Positions 30,122 to 42,362 of a stretch of 64,000 nt of DNA are shown one piece after another (the first letter of the stretch is position 1; each line of letters begins with the position of its first letter). Position numbers and translations under genes: made by a program. The notes below the pieces were generated by a model. That model was not told the origin of the DNA, searched no databases, and was given only the letters and a program-made list of their open reading frames with translations. This DNA is from Tubiluchus corallicola (lineage: Eukaryota > Priapulida > Priapulimorpha > Priapulimorphida > Tubiluchidae), in the NCBI GenBank assembly GCA_030141605.1, contig JAQGDQ010000119.1:1-64000 (forward strand). The letters run 5' to 3'.

Positions 30122-30394
30122 ATGCTAACTCTATCTTAAGCTTGTTTAACTATTATATGACAGAAACAATTTCTTATGACAAAAACAATTGTCACATTGT
30201 GCAAGCTTTAGTACTTCTAATTTTGCTTTTTGTCCCATTTTTAAAGAATCTTTTCATTCTAGCTTATTTTGCGCTAACAAGTGGATTTTTCAGCCGTAAC
30301 GATGGTCATGTGTAAACGTGCACTAAATGGCAGACATCATTTATCCTCGAACAAACTCCAGCTTTTGACATATCACGTCAAGATTATTATTGTT

Positions 30395-31228
30395 ACTTGT
30401 TCTTGTGACTTCTGTGTGTTTATGAAGACAAGGCAGAAATGAAGTAATGAAAATTTATGCAAATTCAATTGTACGTAACCAGTTCCACTTGTGTTCTATG
30501 TAAACTCCTTGTACAAAGACGGCTTAACGACTCCCCATTTTAGTGATGTTTCGTTTTAACGACGCTGTCTATTTGACACTTTTTTTCGTTTAATGACGTA
30601 TGTTTCGTTTAAACGACATTTTTTTTACTTTGGTCAAGGCTATTTTTGTTTTAACTTTTTTATCTAATTTGAAACATTACAACAGTATGTTTTGCATTAT
30701 TCTGTTCTAAAAGTTCACTATAGTAATGCAAAAGAGTACTATTATTTATGTTTTTGCTTCCGGAATGACTGCTAAACTTTAATGCTACTGTAGCCTGATT
30801 GTATCAAGTGAGATCTATTTGCAATTTATACTCATCTATATACTCTATATTAAGCACCTGCGTGCAGCTAAATCTTTGTGCAAAGGAATTTTGTCTACAA
30901 CCTGTTGCTATCGCAACAAGTATCCAGACAAAAATTGTCTTAATGCAGTGTTTAACTGCGGTTAGCTTCAAGGTTAAGGAAAGAGAGGCCAGTACCTAAG
31001 TAGCAGTAAGAAAAATAGGTAGTTTCAAGCAAACAGAAATTAATCATTTGAAATATGAACACATAAAATCTTTAATTATATGAATTGAGCAGGACTGACG
31101 CTTGCCTCTGAACATTAGTTTACTTTTCACGTTAGTTTTTATGGAAGTTGTGGTTCTATTTAATGACGTTTCGTTTAATAATGCGTTTTGCTGGAACACA
31201 TTTAGCGTCGTTAAACGAGGACTTGCTG
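30395..31228 (+). mobile_element. family E element and its flank, downstream of AARS2
   Basis: The first ~120 bp (TTCTTGTGACTTCTGTGTGT ...) match 26350-26475 in the AARS2 intron. The rest is a family E copy ending GAGGACTTGCTG then TA. It stands in direct orientation to the intronic copy. Confidence 0.75.
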
Positions 31229-32868
31229 TACCTAGTTGATGTATAGTTAATACCAAGTAAGCTACATTTTAGACTTTAGTTTAGCTTTTCTACATACAGA
31301 TGACGCCACTGTGCAGCATTTGTACCAAATGGCAGTATTTCTGCATAGTAGATTGCTTATTTGTTGCAGTTTCTGCCTGCAAAACTTCGAGCTGGGTAAA
31401 CTAGCTGAACATTTCAATTAACAAGTGCAATAATTACACGATTAGCTAATCATAAATTATAATTAGCGATATAAATTTTAATTATTTTTAACGTTTTATC
31501 AATTTTATTTACATGAGAATAACAACATTAAAATTTTAGCAATTCACTTCAAACTAGCCTTTCCAGTCACATAAAAACACAAGTTTATTTTAAGAATTAA
31601 ATTAGCATGTACAACATCAACAAAACATTAATGAATTGCAACTGTACATTCATCACACACTGTAGAAAAACAATGATTTTACCTGCATACACCAAATATT
31701 ATGATCAACATTTAATAAGCTTAATAACAATTAAATACTTGAGAATTTATTATGCGTACGTTTTCATTAAGGTTTGTGAACATTTGTTTCATTCCCAGCA
31801 AATTTACGCATGCGCACAACAGCCACACACCGCATTGCTGGAGCGCGCCGTGCTGGGCTGTGAAGCAAACAGTACTACTCTCAAGTGCTCTGGTTCCGTA
31901 CAAAGTATAAAGAAAGAACTAAAGAAAAAATACTTATTATTTTTAATATTATCGATAATATCGAGTGAAAATAGGGTATGCTGCAGTTCCACAGTACCTA
32001 TACGCGAGCCGTCACTGAACAAGGTAAAATCCTTTGTCAAACCACTCACGAGCCGTGAGACATTCAAGGCAAGATGTCCGACTTGCGACTGAATTGATAG
32101 CTAAGGCTCCCTTGACTGAAAGTTTGAGACTTGACAGATCTGATATCCAGTAATTTTTTATAAGTAGGCTGAAATTACACGAGACTGAAGACCTTTAAAC
32201 GCCCTTCGTGATCTTGAAATAACAATTAGAGAATGTTGTGAGAACGCTTAGCTGCAAATGTTTGCCGATGTTTGAATTGCATGTGTTAGTCATTAGCTAA
32301 AGTGCTTCGGACAAGGTAGTGAAAATATTGAAGCCTAGCAGTACAGTAGTTGTTTTCAGATTTTGTCTAATTTGAGCAGAAAAAATACCCAAGGTTTTAG
32401 TTCATCTGTACCAACTTTCTAACATTTTGCTTTGTTTGTTGGAAAAATGTCAAAAGCAAAATGTATATTGATTTCTGAGACACCCTGTACAACATTAACG
32501 ACGTAGTAAGTAAATTACAGTACAGACAAAAACACAAGAAAATACAGATGGTAGCAATATATATATATACGAAAACTTGAACATCACAATTTTACACTTT
32601 AGCTGGGTCATAGTGAACTGCAAGCGTAATGCCTAATTAAAATACACTTTAAACCTTCCCAACTACTAGTGCCTACTAGTGCCTCTAGGGGATACGAGCG
32701 AACACCACAAGGGGTACCTGAGAAGCCTCCTAGACGATTTTAAAAAACTAGTGTTATATAATAATCAGACTGAAGCGCCTCCTAGAAACAACATCAGTAA
32801 CCGAATTTTTGTGCAGTCAGCTGATACGCGAGTCATACCCGGTTATGGCTCGAGAAGCCATTTCTCTT
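31229..32868. other. AT-rich intergenic region with repeat fragment F
   Basis: Bases about 31800-32010 match, inverted, 48850-49030 (family F: GCAAACAGTACTACTCTCAA and TTAAAGAAAGAACT-type words). The rest shows nothing I recognise. Confidence 0.55.
31800..32010 (-). repeat. family F dispersed repeat, copy 1
   Basis: Inverted match to 48850-49030. It includes a GGCTGTGAAGCAAACAGTAC segment and a stretch ending near GCGAGCCGTCA. Non-coding; class unknown. Confidence 0.65.
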
Positions 32869-33487
32869 CTAGTTACGTTTGTAACTAGCTACCTGTGTGA
32901 AGCCATTCCTGTTCTAGTTACGTTTGTAATCAGCTACCTGTGCGAAGCCATTCCTGTTCTAGTTACGTTTGTAACTAGCTACCTGTATGAAGCCATTCCT
33001 GTTCTAGTTACGTTTGTAATCAGCTACCTGTGCGAAGCCATTTCTGTTCTAGTTACGTTTGTAACTAGTTACCTGTGCGAAGCCATTTCTGTTCTAGTTA
33101 CGTTTGTAACTAGTTACCTGTGTGAAGCCATTTCTGTTCTAGTTTCGTTTGTAACTAGTTGCGTGTGCGAAGCCATTCCTGTTGTAGTTACGTTTGTAAC
33201 CAGCTACCTGTGTGAAGCCATTTCTGTTCTAGCTACGTTTGTAACCAGCTGCCTGTGTGAAGCCATTTCTATTCTAGTTACGTTTGTAACTAGTTACCTG
33301 TGCGAAGCCATTTCTATTCTAGTTGCGCTTGTAACCAGCTACCTGTGTGAAGCCATTTCTGTTCTAGTTACGTTTGTAACTAGTTACCTGTGTGAAGCCA
33401 TTTCTATTCTAGTTACGCTTGTAACCAGCTACCTGTGCGAAGCCATTTCTATTCTAGTTGCACTTGTAACCAGCTACCTGTGTGCAG
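32868..33487. repeat. 45-bp minisatellite with open reading frame
   Basis: About 14 copies of a 45-bp unit (GTTCTAGTTACGTTTGTAAC then TAGTTACCTGTGTGAAGCCA and TTTCT). The + strand stays open across the array and would read a hydrophobic 15-residue unit, VLVTFVTSYLCEAIS. Open frames are expected when the period divides by three, and there is no supported gene context. Confidence 0.93.
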
Positions 33488-33850
33488 CAGGGTTTTCAAC
33501 GAAGGTGACAATCAAAACAAAGCCCGAAACCGTTTTGACATCCGCGGAGACACGAGAGTCAGTCTGACGAAAACTGAACCTCGATTCAAAAAGTTAGTTT
33601 CTGCTATGCAACAGCAGCCATCTCATTTAGTGCACTTGATTGGACCAATACGTATAAGATATATCATAAAAATATTCATGACCTTACAAAAAGTGTTGGT
33701 TCTTCATTTTTCTTATAGCGGGCGAAAGGGTACCAGGTACCAGGACTTAAAATCATCTGGATTACGATACGTGGAATTCCCATAAAGAGAAAGTGAACAA
33801 TGGTCGCACAGAGCCGTTTGCTGCAAGGAAATAAAGGCATAAAATGTTAA

Positions 33851-34120
33851 ATCAAAACTGGACCCAATGTTAAACTGTAAGTGAAAACAATCGACTCTTT
33901 GAAAATATTGAAAGGGAATATGTTATTTTTTAAAAAATGACCTTACCACGCAAACACAATCTTCGCGTTCTCCTCCACTAGTTCTTCGCTGTCACGTGCA
34001 TTTCGCCAATCGCTAGTTAGACGGACACTAGCGCCTGCATTTCGGAAACGCATTACGCAAAAACCAGGTGCTGTGCTCAGTTAAGATGTGTTAGTTTGTT
34101 GTGAAAATGGCGGACGCACA
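33851..34120 (+). mobile_element. family D MITE, 5' half
   Basis: TTAA at 33847-33850 precedes ATCAAAACTGGACCCAATGT. It matches family D for about 270 bp, then stops about 120 bp before a family C copy. Confidence 0.75.
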
Positions 34121-34239
34121 GAACACTTGCTGTAAATTTTAACAATAGTGACAATTTTTTCGGCATTGTTTTTTTGACTTCTTGAATTGAAACTTCTGTT
34201 TCTTTGCAAAAACCTAATAGAATAACAGAAAATCTTTAA

Positions 34240-34909
34240 AGCACAAGAAAACCCTCCATTTATGTAAAGCTTAAAAAATTCGTCTTTAAATTTTATACCA
34301 CTTACTGCCTTTTTGCATATTAGACTTGCGTCGGCAATAACGCTGTATAAAACATGTAAATTTAAACTCCCGCGATGACCGTTAGACGCAGCCATTTTGA
34401 CGACAGATCATTTGAAACAAATTTAGATAACATTCAGTAAAGTTTGAAAAAACAATCAGAGCATTCGTACCTCACACGTCACTAACAAAGTAAAATTTAA
34501 AGTTACTGTATCTTGTCAATAAGATTAAAAATACGTCTTTGATTAGTGAGTGGCGCACCCTGGAGGGGAGTCAGCGACATTTTACCAATTGTTGAAAGCT
34601 TTTTAAATAATTATTAATTTTCTTTTCAAGTTACATAAGTCTTTCAAGCGAAATGCTAAGTAACACAACTTTGCATGGAAAGTTTTTTGGGACATAGTTT
34701 AACATTTCCTTTTCTTCCCCTGATTTACGTTTGCGTAGTGATGTCATGTAATGGCGACTTGAGAACAGTATTGTGGAAAATTTAAAATGAAAACCAACAA
34801 AAATTCCTTTCAGTGTAAGTTCGATATACGCGTAAAATTGCTGTAAAGTAATATAATTTCTTAAGGCTATTTTTCTGAAACCTACTTCAGGTACGCATTT
34901 TCTTGTCCT
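34240..34909 (+). mobile_element. family C TTAA-type MITE, full length
   Basis: Flanked by TTAA on both sides. It starts AGCACAAGAAAACCCTCC and ends TTTTCTTGTCCT, giving inverted ends AGSACAAGAAAA. The 670-bp interior has no coding capacity. TTAA flanks are the hallmark of piggyBac-type integration; assignment to that superfamily is inferred. Confidence 0.8.
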
Positions 34910-35936
34910 TTAACGTTTATAATCAAGCGTCCGTAACTTCAATATGGTAATTTTCGAGCGATTCCTTCGTATAAAGATCATGATCAAAACGTCGGCGCAT
35001 ATTTTTTGCGCCACCAGATACAATACAGCGCGTAACGCGCACACTCGAATTCAACAGGTATTACGCTTTTTGACTGGGTGATTTTTGTGTACAATCGGCA
35101 ACTCCCCCCCCCCCCCCACAGCTTAATAAGCTTTTTCAACCTTCTACGGAAACGTGAAAGGGAGTTTCTTTTAAGCAGAAAAGAGCCTACTAACATTTAT
35201 ACATAGATACAATTAAATATCGAGTTGGTCGTCTTACACTTCTCTAACATAACTAGATTTAGCTTTTACAATGTCAAACTTTACTAACTTTGCTTAAGTG
35301 AGCGAAGCTTTCTGAAGTGGAGCTATTATGTATACTCTCATTACTTTGGCACCATGCCAACACAGATGAGAATCAGTAACGTCCAGCAAAATGCTTAGGC
35401 CACTTAGACATGCTTAATTGCGAGGAAGTGGGCCTCTTTTACTATCATACGCCCATTTCCTTTGTGGCCTCTTGGTCTGTAGGACAATGTTTTTAGGAAG
35501 GTCAAATATAGTGAAAATTATTTAAAACGTATATGTACAAATAAATAATCGTTGAAATATTATACAAAAGTTGGTAGCACAGGCTCACGGACATAGGCAT
35601 GACACACTTATTGAAGCCTATGACCAATATGGCGTGATCCATATATCCAAATAAAATATTTTCCCATTTCATCCTGTCATTTTACTTTCAAGCACAAATA
35701 CACAAAACATCACTATAGATATTTATCATTGTAGATACGTCACATAGAGCATGAAATGGCATTATAACACGTTTTATGAATTACATTCACTTGTACCCGT
35801 GCACATTAAATTTCATTTATCCAGTCTGCCACCAGGGCCCAGCACCATCTACATCATTTTGCAGCCCTGATGTACACACATTAGCAAAAACAGTTAGCAA
35901 ACCATTCATTTTCTGGCACAAAAAGGGTCTATTCGT
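34910..35936. other. unrecognised sequence downstream of the - strand membrane-protein gene
   Basis: A run of about 15 C lies near 35105-35119. Otherwise AT-rich. It may include the 3' UTR of the - strand gene, but I see no clear AATAAA on that strand. Confidence 0.5.
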
Positions 35937-36569
35937 CTACATATTTGCATGGTCAGAGTTGGGACAGTCCGCAATGACGTCATCAACAGACACTGGTCTA
36001 TCATCTGCTAGCAATCTTTGCATCCTCTGCTCGTTAGTGCTGCCATCTGCTACTGGCAGTGACTGAGTCATGTTCGAATTATTTCCAGAAGCATTTCCGG
36101 CTTCAACGTCCATCTTTTGTTCACAAAGAACGTCATTTTCCGGGACATTTTTGCACCGATGCAAATACGCCAGCGCACTCTGGTAACGCCAACAACCGAC
36201 AAATATCATTATCATGCCCAACAGAACCACAGTCAATGCCAGGTACCATCCGGCTTGTTCTATTAATGCCAATATGGCCGTCACCCCAGCTCCTAGTACC
36301 AATAATGCTATTCCAATGCCAAAAACTGTCTTGCTCTTCGATGCTTTTTGTTTGTTCATGGCTCGCTCTTCGGCACTGATCTCACAGAACGCACTTTCGA
36401 CGACAACAACGGGTTGTGGTGCTTCTGCTGCTGCTGCTGCTGCAGCAGCTGCATCCTTGAGTTGCTGTTTGGCGAGTCGCCTCCGCTTGTTGCGTCGTTT
36501 TTTCTCTTTCTTCTCCTTTTCTCGCATGTATCGGTCATAGTTAAAAAATATCATGGCTGCCTCTAGCAA
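35937..36569 (-). CDS. two-helix membrane protein of unknown function
   Basis: A 210-residue frame on the - strand with ordinary codon usage. Residues 15-37 are very basic (KEKKRRNKRRRLAK). A run of nine alanines spans 40-48. Hydrophobic helices lie at about 81-103 (TVFGIGIALLVLGAGVTAIL) and 108-127 (YLALTVVLLGMIMIFVGCW). The tail is acidic and contains one possible N-glycosylation site (NMT). With the basic segment on the cytosolic side, both ends would face the cytosol. The short loop between helices (EQAGW) and the Cys-Trp-Arg-Tyr after helix 2 are distinctive. I do not recognise the family. A single exon is assumed; 5' non-coding exons are possible. An antisense + frame is an artefact. 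Confidence 0.7.
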   Translation of the reverse strand: MLEAAMIFFNYDRYMREKEKKEKKRRNKRRRLAKQQLKDAAAAAAAAAEAPQPVVVVESAFCEISAEERAMNKQKASKSKTVFGIGIALLVLGAGVTAILALIEQAGWYLALTVVLLGMIMIFVGCWRYQSALAYLHRCKNVPENDVLCEQKMDVEAGNASGNNSNMTQSLPVADGSTNEQRMQRLLADDRPVSVDDVIADCPNSDHANM

Positions 36570-37248
36570 AGTTCACTTTCTGTATTTCCTCAGATCAAAT
36601 GTCACCAAAGTTGTGCTGCCGACAAACTGAATGCAGGAAGAATTAATTCCTGCTAATTTCTAACACCAAGTATGCTCCAGACATCAAACATTCTCTCGGG
36701 CACATTTCTCTAGACTTGAGTCCATTTGCCTGGCAGTTTATCATTGAAGCCAATTATTTCCACCCGTTTTGTAAGGGTACTTCTTCTGATTTTACAAACT
36801 GTCTTTGTGTCATGCCTTTTTGGAACGTACCTCTTCCCTAATTTACAGCAGTTTTAAGCACATATACTCCAAATTTTCTTTAGCAGTTGCTGCTTGATAA
36901 GAACTACGACATCTGCTTGTTCTTTTTTTGACACTATTGATCTTTAGTGAAACGTCTTATATGTCTGCTATACCATCTTTTAAGCTTACGTTCTAGTGAC
37001 ACTGCTTATAAGAGTACTTCTAAAACCAAGCACATCTTTTGTTAGCTAGTTAGAAGAATTCGCTGTTTTCACGTAGTCATTTCTATCTGCAAAACAAAAA
37101 AGATGGTGTAAGCATAGTTAAATAAACATTAATTAGTTAAATAGATAAACTAATGATAAACAAAGATAAAACGCTGCAGTGCAAGTTCATATTAGATAAG
37201 CTAGGAGACTCATAAAATCTTTCTTGCAGCTTTCTCATACTCCATCCC
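36570..37248. other. upstream region of the - strand membrane-protein gene
   Basis: AT-rich, about 680 bp. It should hold the 5' UTR and promoter, but no motif stands out. Confidence 0.45.
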
Positions 37249-37314
<66 letters not shown>

Positions 37315-37442
37315 TTCTTTTCTTTCTTTCTCTATTTCTTTCTTCTTTCTTTCTACCTTCTCTCTTCTTTCTATCGTTCTTTCTTTTTTCTTTCTTTCTT
37401 TCTACCCTCTCTCTTCTTTCTATCTTTATTTCTTTTTTTCCT
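37249..37442. repeat. (CT)n microsatellite and pyrimidine tract
   Basis: About 30 CT dinucleotides followed by TTTCTTTC-rich sequence to about 37440. Confidence 0.97.
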
Positions 37443-39686
37443 GTTAGCTCTTCGCTGATACGCAATTTGAATTACTGAATTAATAGCAGAAATAGCTATT
37501 ATATATAAGGCCTATCATCACACACAAATCATAATGATTTAAAAGCCAGTGATCTTTTAAACTTCTAGAAAGCAAAATTTTGAATGAAATTTTTGAAGAC
37601 TTAATTGCCACCTGGTAATTATTTGGATACCTGATTCGTCACCAGTCTGAGCTTGGCTGTGATAGTCAAGTGATATCGAGTCAAACCTGGTTATAAACTA
37701 GATGAGTGACTGCCGAACTCTCGTTAAGGGAGCGAATTTCATCAGGTATCTTGTTCATCACGTGGCCAGAACCACTCATTTGTGCTTACCTGTATTTACT
37801 TGCAGGGGTGTACCAAGACTTTACATTTCTGTGGTTGTTTATGTAACGAACAGAATAAATAATTACTTGTGGTGTATTCGTTAACATAGTTTCTACTGTA
37901 TTTGCATAGCGCTTGCTTGTTGCGTAATACCTTGCACCTGTTCGTTATGTGGTGCTTATACAAAAGCTGCGCTCAGTGACTGCCCGTGGTGTGTTTTACA
38001 TAAAATAAAAAGCGCAATTTACATGAATATGAAAGTATACACACTTTCCGAGGAGAATAAAAACTTTTTCTAAAATGTGACGTCCCTCAAACTTTGGCGC
38101 TCTAAGATATAGGCTAGTTAGCCTATTGGTTAATAGGCTCCTATTTACTTGGGCAGTCAGGCTAGCTGCTGCTTTGTAGGCCAGCAGCAGGCTTCATTAT
38201 TCAACATTACGTCAGCAAAGATAATAAGACAGCGTTACATTTTGATAGATACATCGATAAATACAGTAAACTCTGCATAACACAAATCCAACCAGACCAA
38301 AAAAAACTTTGACCAATATCCAGCATAGAAACTCTAAACCCCTCCTCCAGATGGCGAGCTAAATAGAAGGCAGTAAGTCAATCCTTCTATACCTAAACGG
38401 CGAGATTTGATGATAATTACATAAAGAATATCAAATTATGTAGAAAAACATTACTTTATTTTTGAGTTGTACGAAACTTTCTAATTTTCTAGAGTATAAA
38501 TTGCATTTTTGACTTCGGCGAAGTAAATTAATCGTATTTTTATTAAATGAACCATAATTTTTCATTTCAGTTTGGCGAAATTTTAAGTTCAGCGATGTTT
38601 TTTGTGGGAAAAGCGAAATATTTCATCCGTTCCGCTGATATTCTTTGAGGTAGGCAAAAATTCGAGTTGCCTGGAGCTTACTGCAGTAAAAATTTGCTTT
38701 AAGGAGACGTGCAATGTAACTAAATACCTTTTTTAAGAAATATGGGGTTGTTGTAAATTAGCAATCGTGCGCTCTTTAGTTTAGTTAATTTCAAATCTTA
38801 GTAAACTCATAGAAAGACATGCTAATTACTAAATGCCAAACTAGATTCATTTATAAATAGATCTTGCATTTAGTAAAATTCAGAACTATAATATTAACAA
38901 CGATGACAAATTACAATTGACTGTAAATAGCCATTTTCATGTAAGTGCAATATTGTAATAGAAATGACGTATAAAATTGAGCTGGAATGTGGCAATCATT
39001 AACATTTAGGTCCCTAGGCTAATGAAATTATGGATCCCCCTCAGAAGGAGCAGCCCTCTAACTCGCCCGCAAAAAAGCTATTGTAGTTTCCAATATTTTA
39101 GAGCATTCTTTATTCTGAACTAATGTTGACACAACCATACGGTTTTCCTTTAACAAATACCACTATTTTACTGTTTATTGCAAACCAAATCAGCACACAT
39201 TTCAAGGCAACCGTAGTGAAAAAAGATCCTTGAATTAGAAGAAATCCTTTCTGATGTAAGTTTGTAAGTTTTACTGCTTGAATAACTTTTTTGCCTATTT
39301 CAAAAATTTTATTCTACATGAAATAGTAACCACGTCGCAAAACGTATTTTACAGAATTGGATTAAAATTAACAAAACCGTCACAGCCTTCCCAGAAACCC
39401 GTGCAGGCTCACGTTGCCGCTCATTCCCATACAGCAAATAATGACCTTCATCAAACGGGGAAAAGTACACCCCCCTGGAGGCTTCCGTTTCTCTTAATCA
39501 TCTCATTGCTGCTATTATCATTTGTTCTGGGCGTTTGCTGTTTCAATCAGTCCAGGTTCTCTGTTCGACTATTGACAATGGAAGATTAAGCCGAGTCCAA
39601 AGCCCATGTCACTAATGACATTATCAAATTACAAAACATGATAGAGCTGGTAACAGTAGTAACAGCCACTCGAGGGGCTTCCTTAA
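37443..39686. other. intergenic, scattered repeat fragments
   Basis: A family G copy lies at 37905-38130. Near 37680 the word GAGTCAAACCTGGTTATAAA resembles a pogo-type end. At 39140-39210 a stretch with AAATACCACTATTTTACTG recurs at 58150-58200. No gene is supported. Confidence 0.55.
37905..38130 (-). repeat. family G dispersed repeat, copy 2
   Basis: The reverse complement of 25265-25500 (shared TTTTTCTAAAATGTGACG and ATGAATATGAAAGTATACAC). Confidence 0.7.
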
Positions 39687-40320
39687 AGGAAGAGAGGATG
39701 ATTTTTCATATACTACCCCATTTTCAAGTCCAATAAAACTTATACATTTTAACGCAATTAATACTGATTCTGATAATTAAATAATACCGCTTCTGATAAT
39801 TAAATAATAGATTAAAAACTTAATTAACGGCGGGCTAGCCCAACTATTGATGACATCACAAACTAACACAATTTTCAACAGCAAAAATATTCCACGAGAG
39901 TGTTGCGCGTGTTTGCAAAAGGGAAAATTAAAGTGCAGTACTACTGTAAGATATTCGGTGTGTTGTACTAAAACTAGGCAAGTTTTAAGATAAAAATTCA
40001 AATTTCAAATTTACCACTGCACTCACGCATGAGCTGCCGAACGTGTGTAGTTCGTCACAAACTAACACATCTGAACTGAGAGGTAGAGCACCTATTATTT
40101 GTGCAACGCGTTCTTGAAATGCAGGCGTTAGTGCCCATCTAACTAGCAAATGGCGAAATGCATGTAACAGCAAAGAACTAGTCGCGCGAATGTAAAATTG
40201 TGTTTGTGTGGAAATAATTCTTTCACGTAAGTCAGTTTTGAAACAATAGCATGTTTCCTTTAAATATTTTAATGAGTAGGTTGTTTTGACCTACAGTTTA
40301 AGATTGGGTCCGGTTTTGCT
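39687..40320 (-). mobile_element. family D TTAA-type MITE, full length (inverted)
   Basis: TTAA at 39683-39686 and 40321-40324 flank a 634-bp copy. It starts AGGAAGAGAGG and ends CCGGTTTTGCT. It shares GTGGAAATAATTCTTTCACG and the AAAACTAGGCAAGTTTTAAG segment with other copies. No coding capacity. Confidence 0.85.
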
Positions 40321-40791
40321 TTAAAAGCCAGGATCAATATCTATTTAACCTGCAGTGTTTGATAACTCAAAGTTGCACAAGCCAAGGCGTCTACAGCTAC
40401 AAACAAGACATTTCGGAAATAACTTTGTGCAAGAACCCGATGACCTTGGTCAAAAATCAAGAGTTGGACGAGGAGGATTTGTAAACGTTTGGTTTAAGGT
40501 TCACACCCACATTCTAAGCTAATGAACACAAAGCTGTAAGACATGAACAGACGTTACTGACAGAAAAGCACATCTGAAGTGCATTTGAGCATCCATAAGA
40601 CTTCAAGATTACCTGGCTACTTATAGAACCAACTTGCAGAAAAGATTTTAGTGATAGACACAGATTTTGTGAGGCAGCAAGTACCTGGTGGGGGGATATT
40701 TAGTAAAATCAGTTTTCAGCAAGGATAAACAGTTTAAAAATTAGTGAAACAAAAGAGGTGTCAAATGTCCAACAGGAGCAAAGCAGATTAA

Positions 40792-40978
40792 AGGTACGAC
40801 TCCCATATACGCGTAATGCGTGATGCGTGATGTGTAAACAACAGTTTATATTTAAATACGTGAAAGTGTTTCCATGTATACGCAATGCGTAATCCACAAT
40901 GCGTGATACGTATTCACTCAAACGTGATGGCTATCGTCTGAATACGCATCACGCATTACGCGCATACGGAGCAGTAGC
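40792..40978. mobile_element. family J: 187-bp hairpin MITE flanked by TTAA
   Basis: The 19-mer CGCGTAATGCGTGATGCGT near the left end has its exact reverse complement near the right end. Outer ends AGGTACGACTCC and GGAGCAGTAGC continue the inverted repeat with mismatches. TTAA lies on both sides (40788-40791, 40979-40982). The interior is rich in ATGCGTGAT and ACGCATCACGC words. Confidence 0.85.
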
Positions 40979-40982
40979 TTAA

Positions 40983-41640
40983 TAGGTAATTTCATACAGT
41001 GTACGGTGCTGCAGACCAGTGCCTGCAGCCAGGATTTCTTACTTTCTCGCTGTACTTAAAGCGTTAAAATGTTAGGCATTTCAGAATTATAAGGATGGTT
41101 GCAAACGGACTACGTTGCAGGCAAATTTAAAGAAAATTCACTTCAACGATGTTTATTTATTGTAATAGCAAGTAACTGTCATTCATTACTACTGCATAAG
41201 ATGAGTCAAGGCACCGTAATTATTATTTATTACGATCGCTTTTAGCAGTACAGCGGGAAGGGAACCGCTGGCGTCAGCAATGACGTCACTGGCGCACCGC
41301 AGCACTGTTTCCTGTCATGTTACTTCACGGAACTGAGGCGAGATTGCCTTACAATCTACTGGTAAATTGCTCTAAATATCTACAGTTAACTGATTGCATA
41401 CAATCAAGTCTCTCCCGAGGTGAAAATTATCTATGATCTGGTGAACACTGATTTGTGCAAGTGAATCTCGGTGCAGTATTGCTGAGAAACCAGCGAACCG
41501 TGAAAAAATAATAGTATTCCGATGCTAGTACTTAACTGCTAGGCAGACCATGAAAATGCACGAAATTCTCTGAGCCTGAGAAACATAATTATGTATTAGA
41601 TATTTTTATCTTTTTTTAATTTTTATATTTACAATTTTTT
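40983..41640. other. unrecognised sequence
   Basis: No coding or repeat feature supported apart from family J to the left and the microsatellite to the right. Confidence 0.45.
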
Positions 41641-41660
41641 ACAATGTCATATAAACAAGG

Positions 41661-42362
<702 letters not shown>

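Noticed and set aside
36059-36566. Several + strand frames of 70-108 codons
   Set aside because: They are antisense to the two-helix membrane protein gene, which has the more protein-like composition.
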